Assembly: GCA_963971575.1 (NCBI GenBank) | Contig: OZ020615.1 | Coordinates: forward strand, 63,621,379-63,685,378 | DNA: 64,000 nucleotides | Direction of reading: 5' to 3' | Source of the DNA: Liopterus haemorrhoidalis | Lineage: Eukaryota; Arthropoda; Insecta; Coleoptera; Dytiscidae | Part shown: positions 21,267 through 32,449 of the stretch, one piece after another | How the letters are laid out: each line of letters begins with the position of its first letter | Numbering within the stretch: the stretch's first letter is position 1 | Translations under genes and position numbers: made by a program | Notes under the pieces: model-generated | What the model was told of the DNA's origin: nothing | Seen by the model: only the letters and a program-made list of their open reading frames with translations | Databases searched by the model: none

Positions 21267-22267
21267 CAGATCAATTCTGTAACTCAGGTACTATAATCAT
21301 AGTAACTGAATTTGTCACTATGAGCAAGGTCAGTTACTATCATAGTAACTTTGGGGTACTTCGTATTCCGTAAGACAAAAGTTACTAGAATATTTAGTAA
21401 CATGTTACTTTAAAAGTTCCTATCATAGTAACTACCAAATGCTGGTGTTTATAAGTAATAATTTAGTTCTCATGAAGATAAAAATGGCGGACATTTGATT
21501 TTAAGTATAATTTTTAGATATAATAGAAAATTAAGAGGATTAGTAAAGAAAATTATATAAATTAAATATATATAAAATATGTATGTATGAGTGTAGGTAA
21601 ATGTTTATATTGCAGGAGATGAAATATATTAAAGACCAAAAAGTCTTTTCCAATTCCTCATTTTTAATATGAGTCTTTTTTAAATTATTTAAAAAAATTG
21701 TTTTTGTTTTTAAAAAAATTAACAAAAGTTCTATTTAGTCACGAAAAATAGTTTTATGAGGGGGGAGGGTTACAAAATGAGACGTATGGATGTAATGACA
21801 AAACAAGGAAAATGCATCGAAGTAATAAAAAATCCAGCTTCATGGGAGGTTCTAACCCCCAAATCCCACCCGCCTGCGCCACTGGTTCTATTGTTTAGAA
21901 TTTGTCTTTGCATTCCTTTTTTTTTTAATTTCTTCACTCATTTTATTTTTATATTTTATAAATGTATATACCATAATATATATTATATAACAACAAAATA
22001 ATGTAAGCAATACAATATTTTGACATTTTTAACCTCAACTGTCATCTGTATACCACCAAGGCGCATGCGTGTTGCGTTTCTGTAACTAACTTCATTCTTT
22101 TCTCAGTAACTCTCACTAAGATATAACTTTCATAGCGACGTCACTACAGTTGGATATTACAGAATACGAAAAATGTTAAAGTTACTATGAAAGTCACTAT
22201 AAAAGTTATTTTGTAGTAACGTTACTACACGGTAACTATTATAGTAACTTTTTACAGAATTGATCTG
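21267..22267 (+). mobile_element. 1-kb TIR element (E2)
   Basis: Ends CAGATCAATTCTGTAA and TTACAGAATTGATCTG are perfect 16-bp inverted repeats. Near each end lie several short palindromes of the AGTTACTATNATAGTAACT kind. A truncated inverted copy is at 12508-13156. I saw no coding frame with known motifs and no clear target duplication, so the superfamily is not assigned. Confidence 0.75.
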
Positions 22268-23405
22268 AATGTGTATATAAAAGAATACTTTTTTGTGTTT
22301 ATTTTTTGTGTCACTAGATGGGCTTAGTTGTTTTGATTCTAAGGATCTGACAAAGAAAACAAACCCCTATTTAGCGATACATTTCCTGGCCTTTTGCCAA
22401 TCATTTCTTCCAGTGACATCACCGTTATTTGATATGTTAATAGAACCGGAAGTCGTATAGACGACTCAATGGATAGACATAATCTCTCTACTATTCTGTC
22501 ACTCAATTCACTCACAATTTATGACTTATAAACAAGAATCAACAGGAAACAAATATGTGTCAAAATAATACCTTTTTGTCTTAAAGTATATAATAAAAGT
22601 ATTCGGAAAATTTTTCTGGTACAATTTAAAAATATAAATAATTAAATAATTTAGTTATAAAACTGTCAAATCAGTCCGGTCAACCATTTCATTACATACC
22701 GAATTCCCTAATCAGGAGCTTGTTTGATTATATAAAGCAAATTTATAATTTTAAAAAGCATACAAAAGCAAAATAGAAAAAATAATGCCTTTTGACACAC
22801 TTGTCGATTAAATAACCTAACTCAAAATAACAGCTGCATCATGCCAAGTCGATATTTTCCAGTTCCACTTACTAGGTATTGTACAACGCACGCAGTTTTT
22901 TTATTTATTTTTTTATCAAGCTTAGTATACCTGTAATATATTGTTGAAATTTTTTGATATTTTTCTTTTTATTATTATGCTTGGTGACAACATTTTTACA
23001 CCTGTCTTGGAATAAAATTCCAGTATTATAACCTAATATTACTGTTTATAATCGAATTTAAAATTCGGAATGATTTTTATGACTATTTTATTGCTCCGAA
23101 TGGACCGTAAATAATTTTAACATATATAACTTGTTAAAATTTGTGAACAGCAAAATTTAAGCAATCATAAATTTAAAAATTTGTTTTTTTATGTAAATTA
23201 AAATTTTATTACAAATAATTTGACAATTTTATAAACAAAATTAATTTTAATTGGGAACTTAAATAAAAAAAAAAAAAAAACACCGTTATAAGATTATTTT
23301 AAAGAAAAGTGAATTATACAAGTATGGCTTTTGGATTTCGGATTTCCATTACTTACTAAAAAGTAGCAGTGTATAAAATGTTCATTATTCACGGTTGAAG
23401 TGAGG
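22268..23405. other. unassigned AT-rich spacer
   Basis: No features recognised apart from homopolymer runs, such as the A run near 23265-23280. Confidence 0.35.
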
Positions 23406-23408
23406 ACC

Positions 23409-24405
23409 TTTTTAGGGTTTTGTAGTTATGATCAAAAAACCCTTATACCGTCATTTTGTCATCTGTCTGTTCGGTAAAAATTGTAGCCAAACGGCTAAAC
23501 CTAGAGAGTTGAAATTTGGCATGCTTATTCAACTCTTTGATCCTCACATAGGAAAAATACTAAAACATCTAAAAAACATATCCCCCTAAAAATATAAACA
23601 AATATCTGCACATCGAAAAAAAAATATTTTTTTAAAATTCTGAGTAGGGTATCAAATGAAAGCCCTTAGTACGTGGATTAACGATCAAAAATTTATTTTT
23701 GCAAAATAAATTATTTTGACGCGATTTATGCCGATATTGAGCAAAAAAAAAATTGTCCCACACCCTGTATCCCAGATGGTTTAAACTAAAAATCCGAAAA
23801 AATTCTAAGTAATGTACATTTGTGTGAACCGGAATAACACAACAGGAATTTTTGATCAGAATATGTTTTCGGAAAATAATGCATTTTTTGTGTTTTTTGC
23901 TTGACCATGTAAAATATTTAATAACTTATGTAACCAAGCAATATAGCATGCTTTCATGGTGTAATGGATAGCAGTCTCGCGTTCTAATTTGCAAACTAGG
24001 GTTCCGGACTCGAGACAATTTAATTTTTTTTGTTTTTTTTTGCATTTTTATTTTGTTTAAATTATTTTTTCAAAATTCTAGTTATATTTGGGCAAATTGT
24101 ATTTAATTTTTAAAAGCGTAAATTTAATAACCAGTGGAAATTGTTGAAATTGAATACACGAACTCAGCGGAGTTATTACTTAAAACAATAGGCGCAATTT
24201 TCAAAATCTTAATAAACCTTGCTATATATAAAAAAAAAATACTGCACATATTTAGAAACCTAAATAATGGTATTAGACATTCGAATTAAAATTTAAAAAA
24301 AAATATTTTAACATAAAATTTGTTTTGGCATCCCAAATAATCATCATTCACTTACTAAATACCTGCGAAACCCTGAAATGTGTGAAAATTCACACTTCAC
24401 ATCAA
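23409..24405 (+). repeat. 1-kb dispersed repeat with tRNA-like module (copy D1)
   Basis: It begins TTTTAGGGTTTTGTAG and ends with cctgcgaaaccctgaaatgt, then gtgaaaattcacacttcac. These two end blocks are inverted relatives (AGGGTTTTGYAGGTAT). The body matches 26728-27786 closely except in the central stretch, where the two copies carry different tRNA-like sequences. Isolated ends of the same family occur near 29520-29560, 30095-30145, 36060-36110 and 50715-50770. No protein is encoded. Confidence 0.75.
23950..24017 (+). ncRNA. tRNA-Arg(UCU)-like sequence inside repeat D1
   Basis: It contains an A-box-like TGGTGTAATGGATAGC, an anticodon-arm stretch cgcg-TTCTAAT-ttgc (TCT anticodon loop), and a B-box-like GGTTCCGGACTC. 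D-arm and loop phrases resemble tRNA-Arg(UCU). Stems are imperfect, so it is a tRNA-derived module, not a working gene. Confidence 0.55.
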
Positions 24406-24510
24406 TTTTTTTTGCTCATCACTTATATTTTGGAGGGGAAAACCTATATTTTTGTTAATAACTTATATTTGTTGGAGGTGAGCAAAACTGAAAAAAATAT
24501 ACTATATTTA

Positions 24511-24917
24511 CAGACTGTTCCAAACGATTAAGCGGAACTAGATTTTGCAATCTAGTTACTTTCATCGTTTAAATCGTGCTTTTCGGTCGTTTTGTTTAAG
24601 ATTTGTAAATCATACTTATAATAAACATTTTTTGGTTAAGGTTAATATCATTTTAAAATGTCGTTTTCTTTATATTTTGATATTTTGTGCATTCTTAATA
24701 CAAATTTCCCATTAATTTATTTTTTTGTCATTAAAATTTGTAAAAAAAAAATAATTTAATTTTGACATGTCATTCGTTTCTATGGTTTAATTGTTGGAAT
24801 TTTAAATTTTGACATTCCAACGTGAAAAATGAAATAACCCAAGCAAGGTCCCTTCTCGTGACAACCTAAAAGAACGAAAATCCCATTTAGTTCCGCTTAA
24901 CCATTTGGAACAGACTG
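24511..24917. mobile_element. Tc1/mariner-type MITE with TA duplication
   Basis: The ends CAGACTGTTCCAAA and the complement of CAGTCTGTTCCAAA continue into GTTAAGCGGAACTA. TA flanks both sides (24509-24510, 24918-24919). 407 bp, non-coding. Confidence 0.85.
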
Positions 24918-24962
24918 TACAATTATTTTTCAATCTTAGGATTTACCTCAACTGCATCCCAT

Positions 24963-25214
24963 TATTGTCAACTGACAATAACTGAAGCGCCTCTAGTGAG
25001 ATTTTGAGAAACTGACGGTTGTAGGATAGTCGAGTTTGTGACAAGCATGGGAATATGTTCTTAGAAGTGGAAAGACAGTTAAAGACCATTGTAGAGTGTG
25101 TTCCCGTGTGTTTCAATAAATATCACATGAAGATACCATTGAACCTGTCAAAAATATCCTACCAAAGTCAGCCATGATGTGAAGCGCCTCTATCGGTAGT
25201 GTCAGAAGCCAATA
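24963..25214. mobile_element. TATTG-type MITE related to the THAP elements (copy B5)
   Basis: The ends TATTGTCAACTGAC and GTCAGAAGCCAATA are imperfect inverted repeats of the same TATTG...TGAC design, and both ends carry the gcgcctcta phrase. It also shares tgtcaaaaatatcct with the fragment at 4140-4246. No THAP frame is present. Confidence 0.6.
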
Positions 25215-25965
25215 CACGGCGTGGAATATGAACAATTTTATGCATTTACAGTTGGACACATAATGCATTTATTATTTTATGGTCGTTGATAAAATATATT
25301 CTTCAATAATTGGAAATAAATTTACAGTATAATGACATATTAAAATGTGTGGTTAGCCTTGCATAGATTTTCTTCTTAACCGCAAATCACATTGCGATGG
25401 CCTTGTACTAATTTTCTCATAGCGCGAAGACGCCAGAGCATGGAAGACTATTTACTCTTTGCCTAACAACCTCCAAGAATCAAATTACAAACTACACTAT
25501 TTCTAAATCACTCATTATTATTATTAAAATCACATTTAAACAAAAAATATGTACATCTCTTTCACCTTAAGTCATTTTACGTTTGCTATAAAAAAATAAA
25601 ATACGGATCATATTCAGTTGCAACTATCTAATGATATAAATTATCATTCCATATCAAATTCCTTGAATGTGTAACCAATATTAATCCTTAAATTCTTGTA
25701 TGATTATACTATTTGAAGATCAGGAAGTCTGTGTCAGAAGCTAGGCGGTAGAATCAGTCTATAATTGAAAATAGTGAATTGGCGAGACTTAAACCGGGAA
25801 ACACCCATTGAAACCAGTGCAGCTCTTCAATTATTTTAACTGCTTAAAGGATCAAAATGTTAAATTGACCAGAACGGTACCTCCGGACAAAAATAATACA
25901 CCATTTATTGGAAATACTAATGAATAATGAAATATAGACAGTAGGGTGGTCCTTATTCATAAATC
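25215..25965. other. unassigned spacer
   Basis: No gene, RNA or clear repeat recognised. Confidence 0.35.
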
Positions 25966-25970
25966 TAATA

Positions 25971-26577
25971 CCCTTTTCACACTAGATCTTTAAGACGAGT
26001 GAACTTAAAGTTCACCGATGTTTAAGATCGGTATGCTTTCACACTTGATGTTTAAATCTCCGGTGCTGTCATCAGCTACAGTAATTTTGTCCTTAAGTTA
26101 CCGTCATGAAATTACCAGTTTTGAACTGTCTGCGCAGACGCACATTTTGAATTATTATAAACAAATATGGATATTTCATTTCATTCCACAATAAAGACAC
26201 TACAATACAGAATATATTACACCTGTATTAACATGTAAGTAGATACATTTTATCTCAATTATTGTAGCTCTGTATTTTATTAAACACATTATTAAAATAA
26301 ATAATTTTATTATAACAATAAGTATAAACTTCTTATAACGTTGATATAATACAGTATTCTTGTTTATGATAATATAAAATGTTGACAGCACAAATTCAAA
26401 GAGTATTTTTTTATAATAGAAATTATTTTGGCAATGCGGCCGATGTTTAAGACGCAGATCTCTGTCTTAAACATCGCTTGTATTTAGACGAGGCCATACG
26501 GTTTCACATTAGCGTTTAAAGATACATTAACTTTAACATCCGATTTTAAAGTTCTAGTGTGAAAAGGGTATTAGATT
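25971..26577. mobile_element. MITE with ACCCTTTTCACACTAGA termini
   Basis: Left AAATCTAATACCCTTTTCAC and the right complement form inverted repeats of about 30 bp. Near both ends are repeated GATGTTTAAG/CTTAAACATC words. It holds no coding motif. The target duplication is unclear because the repeats may include it. Confidence 0.75.
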
Positions 26578-26727
26578 TTTAAATGCAAGACCCCCTCCAT
26601 TTTCCAGCAAGCGCAAGATTTTTGGCTTATTGACCAGGGGCGGCTCAAGATGGTGTGCAGACAATGCAGGGCCTAAAATGTATAGCCTATTACAATATCA
26701 AAATAGCTTTAATTAAAATAATATTCA

Positions 26728-27786
26728 TTTTTAGGGTTTTGTAGGTATGACCAAAAAACCCTTATACCGTCATTTTGTCTGTCTGTCTGTCTGTCTGTTC
26801 GGTAAAAATTGTAGCCAAACGGCTAAACCTAGAGAGTTGAAATTTGGCATGCTTATACAACTCTTTGACCCGCACATAGGAAAAATACTAAAACATCTAA
26901 AAAACATATCCCCCTAAAAATATAAACAAATATGTGCTCATCGAAAAAAAATATATTTTTTTATAATTCTGAGTAGGTTATCAAATGAAAGCCCTTGGTA
27001 AGTGGATTAAAGATCAAATATTTTATTTTTGCAAAATAAATTATTTTGAAACGTTTTTGCCAAAATTGTGCAAAAAAATTTTTGTCCCACACCCTGTAAC
27101 CCAGATGGTTTAAAATAAAAATCTGAAAAAATTCTAAGTAATGTACATTGGTGTGAACCGGAATAGTACAACAGGAATTTTTGATCAGATTACATTTTTG
27201 GAAAAAAACGCATTTTTTGTGATATTTTGCTAATAATGTATACAAGTTATAGCTTTGTAACACGCTACAATGGAACGTGTATGCTGGTGTAGTGGTTTTG
27301 ATACTGACGTTTCACCCAAGTAACTCGATCCGAAAGGGATCGAACCCTGCAAGAAAAGACAATATTATTTTTTGTTTTTTTTTTTGAAATTTTTATATTG
27401 TATAAATTATTTTTTCAAAATTCTAGTTATATTTTGGCAAATGTTGCATTTAATTTTTAAAAGCGTAAATTTAATAACCAGTGGAAATTGTTTAAATTAT
27501 AATTTAATTCTTTTTCAATGTACACGAAATCAGAGGGGCGGAACTTATAACAACCAATGGAAGCCATAGGCGCAATTTTTAAAATTCTTAATGAACCTTG
27601 CTATATAAAAAAAATACTGCACATATTTAGAAACCTAAATAATGGTATTAGGCGTTCGAATTAAAATTAACAAAAACAATATTTTAATATAAAATTTGTT
27701 TTGGCATCCCAAATAATCATCATTCACTTACTAAATACCTGCAAAACCCTGAAATGTGTGAAAATTCACACTTCACATCAATTTTT
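26728..27786 (+). repeat. 1-kb dispersed repeat with tRNA-like module (copy D2)
   Basis: Matches the copy at 23409-24405 from aattgtagccaaacggctaa through to the cacacttcac end. It adds a longer GTCT microsatellite at about 26776-26799. The central module differs completely from that of copy D1. Confidence 0.75.
27281..27352 (+). ncRNA. tRNA-Glu(UUC)-like sequence inside repeat D2
   Basis: A-box-like GCTGGTGTAGTGGTTTTGAT, anticodon-arm ACTGACG-TTTCACC-CAAG (TTC anticodon loop as in tRNA-Glu), and B-box-like GGGATCGAACCC are visible in order and spacing. Stems are imperfect. A derived module, not a functional gene. Confidence 0.5.
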
Positions 27787-27836
27787 GTAATAAGTATTGT
27801 GACATTTAAATAAATTTAGCAAAAATTACTTTTATT

Positions 27837-28090
27837 TACTGGGCGGCACTGCAGGCTTCTAGTAAAAGGGGGCGCCATGCAAGGAAATTTAGAAAAAACT
27901 ACCCTTTTTTACTGGGCGGCACTTCAGGCTTCTAATAAGGGGGGGGGGGGCAAAAGGAAATTTAGAAAAAACAACTTTTTTTACTGGGCGGCATCTCAGG
28001 CTTCTAGTAATGGGGGAGGGGGCAAAAAGGAAATATAGAAAAACAACTACTTTTTTTACTGGATGCAAGGAAATTTAGCGAAAAAATAAA
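27837..28090 (+). repeat. ~73-bp tandem repeat, 3.3 copies
   Basis: Units beginning TACTGGGCGGCA start at 27837, 27910 and 27982, with a partial unit at 28057, spaced 73, 72 and 75. Each carries caggcttctagtaa, then a G run of variable length, then aaggaaatttagaaaaa. Confidence 0.9.
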
Positions 28091-28317
28091 AATCTAAAAT
28101 GCTTATAAAATGAGATATTAGTAAACAAATGGAAAATTAAATTTACTACGATATGAGAAATCAAAATAAAGTCTAAAATACCTCTTTGTTTTAGCTACAA
28201 AAATATAGTAAAAAAAGTTTCATTCTGTCTTCGTAACGCTATGAGATATGCCCGTAATATTTCGGGTTTGCGCGTATGCACGTTGCTGGGTTAAAATATG
28301 GTCACAACCTTTTAAGC

Positions 28318-28632
28318 TAGGGTGACAATCCGTCCCGGTTTTCGGTCAATTGTCCCGGTGTCCCGAAGACTGTCCTCGGGACGCCCGATTGTCCCGGTTT
28401 TTGAATCTCTTTGCTCTTCACTTTGAATTTAGATAGGTGAGGACCTTTTTTTTTGCTCTTCACTTTGAATTTGGGGAGATGAGGACCTTTTTTTTTTTTT
28501 TGCTCTTCACTTTGAATTTGGGGAGGTGAGGACCTTTTTTTTTTACTCTTCACTTGGATCTGGGAGGAAACAAAGACCTTCTGTTTTTTTTCCTGTGTTC
28601 CGGTTTCCCTTCACTGAAATCTGGTCACCCTA
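28318..28632. mobile_element. hAT-type MITE with internal minisatellite (copy A3)
   Basis: The ends TAGGGTGACAATC and TCTGGTCACCCTA have perfect 8-bp duplications TTTTAAGC at 28310-28317 and 28633-28640. Inside are about four units of the ~37-bp minisatellite (gctcttcactttgaatttgg) and a tcccggt-rich left part. Same minisatellite as the CAGAGCCG-ended copies, but different termini. Confidence 0.9.
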
Positions 28633-28710
28633 TTTTAAGCCCTTAAATCACATATTGAAAAAAATGTAATTTTTATGTGTTGAGCTTTAAATAAAATTCA
28701 TTGACCTTAA

Positions 28711-28922
28711 AGCTGCATTCAGAGCTCAGTAAATTAACAAGCTGTGCGTTATGGATAGTTTTTAAACGAGTGCAATTGGTATGATCGGACAAGCTCGTAC
28801 TATATCGCTCAACAGTAGTATAGCAACGACAAAGCACGAGCATGTCCGATCATACCAAATGACCTCGTTTAAAAATTATCCATAGCGTACAACGTGTTGA
28901 TTTACAGAGCTCTGAATGCAGC
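28711..28922. mobile_element. palindromic 212-bp MITE (copy F2)
   Basis: AGCTGCATTCAGAGCTC and its complement at the ends; nearly the whole length folds on itself. TTAA lies on both sides (28707-28710, 28923-28926). Central block shared with 5361-5573, including tggtatgatcgga and caacagtagtatagcaacg, in opposite orientation. Confidence 0.8.
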
Positions 28923-28929
28923 TTAAGAC

Positions 28930-30160
28930 TTTTAGTCAATAATTTTGGTCATACATATCTTACAAGAGAAACTCAAAAAAAAAAAAAATCAAAAATTGGA
29001 CAAATTATTTAAATTTTATAGCTTACCAATCATGCCAATGTCATTGTCATTAAAAGTTTTACTAGTTTAAAAATTACCACCACATTTTATTTTGAATATC
29101 ACGCATATTTACAAAAATTTTCTCATGCATCCTTTCGCCATATTATTTCCAAGTTCTTCTATTAATTCATCCACTTGCAAATTTTAATCAAAATCATTAG
29201 ATCTGTTTTTGAGATTATTTGATTCTTACTTTATAGTAAAAAGTATATTTTGATCTAATCCTAGCTTTCGACATGTTATTTTTTCATTTTTGTTACTATA
29301 CCAAAGATGTAAATTCTGTTTTTTGCCAGACTCGACAAAATATTTAGTATTAAAAATGGTAATTAAATGGTGATTATTTTATTTTGCTTTATTTTCTAAT
29401 AGTTATCAAAAAAATATTTTAAAAAATATATGTGAAAGAGGCTGAACCTAATTTTGCTTCGGGGCGCCAGGTACCTTTGAGCCGGCCCTGCTTTGACCCT
29501 ATTGACCTCTTCACATAATAAATACCTACGAAACCCAAAAACGTGTGACAAATGTTGAAGTGTCTTTTTAATCAAATCAATATGTTAAATGTTTTTACTG
29601 GATAAGATTGCTAAATAATTCTGCTTTTACGTCATGATGATTCCAGACACCTTTTAGTCATTTCTGAATAATCTGCATAAAATTTAGACCGCAAAAAAGT
29701 GTGTCTGTTGTTAACCTTGTCAGCGTTATATGAGGAAAAAAAAATACATGATCTTTCAGACTCAGGTAGATTAAGAGATTCAAAATATCATATTTCTGCC
29801 AAAACCAAATCTTTTTATCTAAAATGTCACACAGACTGACCTGTTTGGACAGTTTTGGACAAAAATATGATGTTGAAATACCATGTTTTCGTTGCATTGT
29901 TTACAGTGATATTTGCTTGGTCTCAATGATTTCTTTCTTCTCTTTTTTCTTGATTTACTTTATAATAACACCCAGAAAAGTACATAATGGAGTGCAGGGT
30001 TATTTTAAAAGGAAAATATTATAAAAGACAATTATAAAGAATAAGAACATATTATAAAAGAAGATATTATAAGAGAGATATTAAAAAAATTATGTGAAGT
30101 GTGAATTTTCACACATTTCAGGGTTTTGTAGGTATTTAATAAGTGTAAGAAGCCAACATA
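28930..30160. other. spacer with solo repeat ends
   Basis: Holds a hAT-like end (complement of CAGGGCCGGCTCAAAGGTAC) near 29470-29492, a fragment of the D-type end near 29530-29560, and another at about 30095-30145 (gaattttcacacatttcagg). No gene recognised. Confidence 0.45.
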
Positions 30161-30446
30161 ATGTTGTATGTCCAGGAATATTTTGTTTATAATTTCATCA
30201 AAATCAACAATTTTTTGATGATAGTTAAAAATGTTGGAAAAGTGTTATGGTGAATCAGCTTTATCAAAAACACGGGCGTATGAGTGGTACAAAGCGTTTA
30301 AAAACGGTCGAGAGATCGTCGAAGACAAACCACGTTCCGGACGGCCTTTGACCATTTCAACCGACGAAAACATGGAAAAAGTAAAGGAAATTGTGCTCGA
30401 TAATCGGCGTTCTAACTTAAGAGATCACGTGATTTGGAAGAACAAT

Positions 30447-31419
30447 AGGGGATAGGCATGATTTTATTTTATTTTTTTATTATATTCGTCTTGTTGCAAA
30501 TAAACATAAAAAACAGTTTTGCATTTATTTTTTTTTTAATTTGAAGGCTTAAAATAATAATAAATGTATGTAGCGCGCGAAAACGACGTGTGACGTCATA
30601 CCCCTTCTAAGTGACGCAGTACACTACTAGCCTACCCAGTGTACTGCGTACAGTCTACCCAGTGTACTGCGTGCAGCCTACATAGTCTGTTGTAAACTTA
30701 TGTGCTTGTATAACTTTTATAGGTTATGTAAAGTTAAAGTGATTTTAATTAAAATAAAGTTTAATTCTATAAAAACAATTTATACATGTTTACCGAATTA
30801 AATTTTATATTAAAATATATAAAATATGGAAGATCTAGGCCCCAGTACTTCGAAACATAGTCGAAAATATTGTTTAGTACCGATGTATCGATGCACAAAT
30901 AGTTCAAATAGAAATCCAAAAAAACAATTTATATCATTACCTGATGGCGAAAAACAACAGAAAAGGCGAAATTTGTGGCTGTAAGCTATGAGGCGAAATA
31001 AAACCGATATTTCAGAAAAAAGTAAACTTTATTTTGTGTGCATAATTGCATCAATGTTGGGTAAATTATCACTCTGAGCCCTAACAAAATCTTTATCTGC
31101 CATTTTAATAATAAATGCGTGAAAAATTGTTTAAAAACAAATACAAAACTCTCGAACAATACAATATACATACGTAAAGATTATGTTGTAGCTGTATCTG
31201 TGACGTCAAACCCCAGTCGTTTGACGTCATACTCAGTCGTATTTACTCGGCAACCTTCGCGCCGTGGTCGGCTTATTTCAAATTTACAGTATTTTAATTA
31301 AAAAATTTGGCTGTAATATTAATTAAAATGTGATTTTTGTTTTGTTAGGTGACATAACTAACATTAACATATCAAAAAAATGTAGTTTTAAGGAAATATA
31401 AATTTTATGCGTATCCCCT
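30447..31419 (+). mobile_element. 973-bp THAP-bearing element with GGGGATA ends
   Basis: The ends AGGGGATAGGCATGATTTTA and the complement of AGGGGATACGCATAAAATTT are inverted repeats. It splits the mariner frame between Asn and Ser codons. Removing it with one AT restores WKNNSW exactly, so the duplication is AT, or TA with a shifted edge. It has GTGACGTCA words near both ends and a single THAP-like frame. It is unrelated in termini to the TATTG-type THAP elements. Confidence 0.75.
30826..31060 (+). pseudogene. THAP domain with one stop codon
   Basis: From the ATG at 30826: MEDLGPSTSKHSRKYCLVPM, then YRCTNSSNRNPKKQFISLPD (first Cys pair and the basic N-S-S-N segment), then RRNLWL, a stop, AMRRNKTDISEKSKLYFVC. 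THAP landmarks present are C-x-V-P-x4-C, FISLP, the W before the AxRR segment, and the last Cys. The final His is lost after a small indel. No other domain follows inside the element. By known family biology this would be a DNA-binding domain. Its role here is inferred only. Confidence 0.65.
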
Positions 31420-31789
31420 ATTCGTGGATTTTACATAATGATAATGTACCATCGCATAGAGCAGCAAATACCATCGAGCAATCACCCACCGTATTCACCA
31501 GATTTGGCCCCGTGTGACTTCTTTTTATTCCCGAAATTAAAATTGCCGCTACGTGGAACACGTTTTGAGTCGATCGAGGCCATAAAAGAAAATTCGTGGA
31601 ATGAGCTGAAGGCTATACCGGAAAGCGCCTATATAAGGTGTTTCGAAAATTGGAAAAACGCTGGAAAATGCGTGTTGCATCAAATGGGGCCAACTTTGAA
31701 GGCGACAAATTAAATTTTGATGATTAAATGAAAATTGTGTGCTTTATTTAAAAATTCCCGCTATTTTCCTGACAGAATGTATATCAGCG

Positions 31790-32377
31790 TCCGATATTTC
31801 TATGGTCACGGTCTTATTCCCAATATTTTTTGATCAAATCGTTTACTTGTGTGATGTTAAAATTGAATAAATGTTTAGTGTAGTGTATCATGTCAGACAC
31901 GTGTTATTCATTTAAAATCCCGTGTGTTCATGTCTACATTTTGTTTGTATTGTCAGCGGCTCAATATCATTTTTATATTTAAATATTAATGTCTCATGGC
32001 TGAGGCACATGCGCTATGCGCTATGCACCGCCACCGGCATACCATACCATGTCGTGCCCATCAAAATGCATCACACTACTGCACGTACATTTTACTTTTT
32101 TAGAAGAATTTGTTTTGTACACAGTTGCTAAGTTACCACATTCAAATATCACAGGTCTCCGTCATATGAGACATTCAAAGGAGTAATAATGGGGGTTGGA
32201 CCTGGCATTTGCCAAGGGCTCTGAGTACAAAGGACCTCATTATTAATGTCTACTCGTCCTCACTTGAAATTTTTAATTCCTACCCCCACACCCCGGGTCG
32301 AGTTAACTATTTTTTTGGTACTTTTAATGCAAGTAACCTGGGATCCCTATGCACACTGTACTATCTCCTAGGCGGTG
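31790..32377. other. spacer, possibly a 3' end of an R4/Dong-like copy
   Basis: The part from about 32190 to 32377 leads straight into an AAT repeat and may be the 3' end of a retrotransposon. No coding motif supports this. Confidence 0.3.
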
Positions 32378-32383
32378 TTAATA

Positions 32384-32417
<34 letters not shown>
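32378..32417 (+). repeat. (AAT)n microsatellite
   Basis: About twelve AAT units with one interruption near the start. It precedes the truncated R2/R4-like fragment. Confidence 0.95.
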
Positions 32418-32419
<2 letters not shown>

Positions 32420-32449
32420 TATGCACTCTGTGTTCTTCAAACATATTGA

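Larger units (their letters stand above)
30231..31713 (+). pseudogene. mariner transposase, N- and C-terminal parts around an insertion
   Basis: The N-terminal piece reads CYGESALSKTRAYEWYKAFK, then KPRSGRPLTISTDENMEKVK, the HTH region of SETMAR/Mos1-like mariner transposases. It ends WKNN at 30446. After the insertion it resumes NSWILHNDNVPSHRA with the second catalytic Asp at 31420 on. HPPYSPDLAPCDFFLFPKLK and a C-terminal FENWKNAGKCV follow. The jump from the HTH to WKNN skips the first catalytic Asp, so a deletion preceded the insertion. The C-terminal stop is at 31711-31713. Clearly defective. Confidence 0.8.
30165..31785 (+). mobile_element. mariner-like element (internally deleted) carrying a THAP element
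   Basis: Degenerate inverted ends (TTGTATGTCCAGGAATATTT on the left; the complement of CATTCTGTCAGGAAAATAG on the right) bracket transposase pieces at 30231-30446 and 31420-31713. A 973-bp element is inserted between them. Allowing for the insert, the mariner itself lacks its middle. Confidence 0.65.

Noticed and set aside
27837..28090. Possible CRISPR-like array
   Set aside because: Whole 73-bp units repeat head to tail with no unique spacers; this is a tandem repeat in eukaryotic DNA.
28317..28553. Lys-rich 78-codon ORF with repeated KSKKKGPHLP
   Set aside because: It is the translation of the minisatellite in a hAT MITE; similar shadows occur in other copies.
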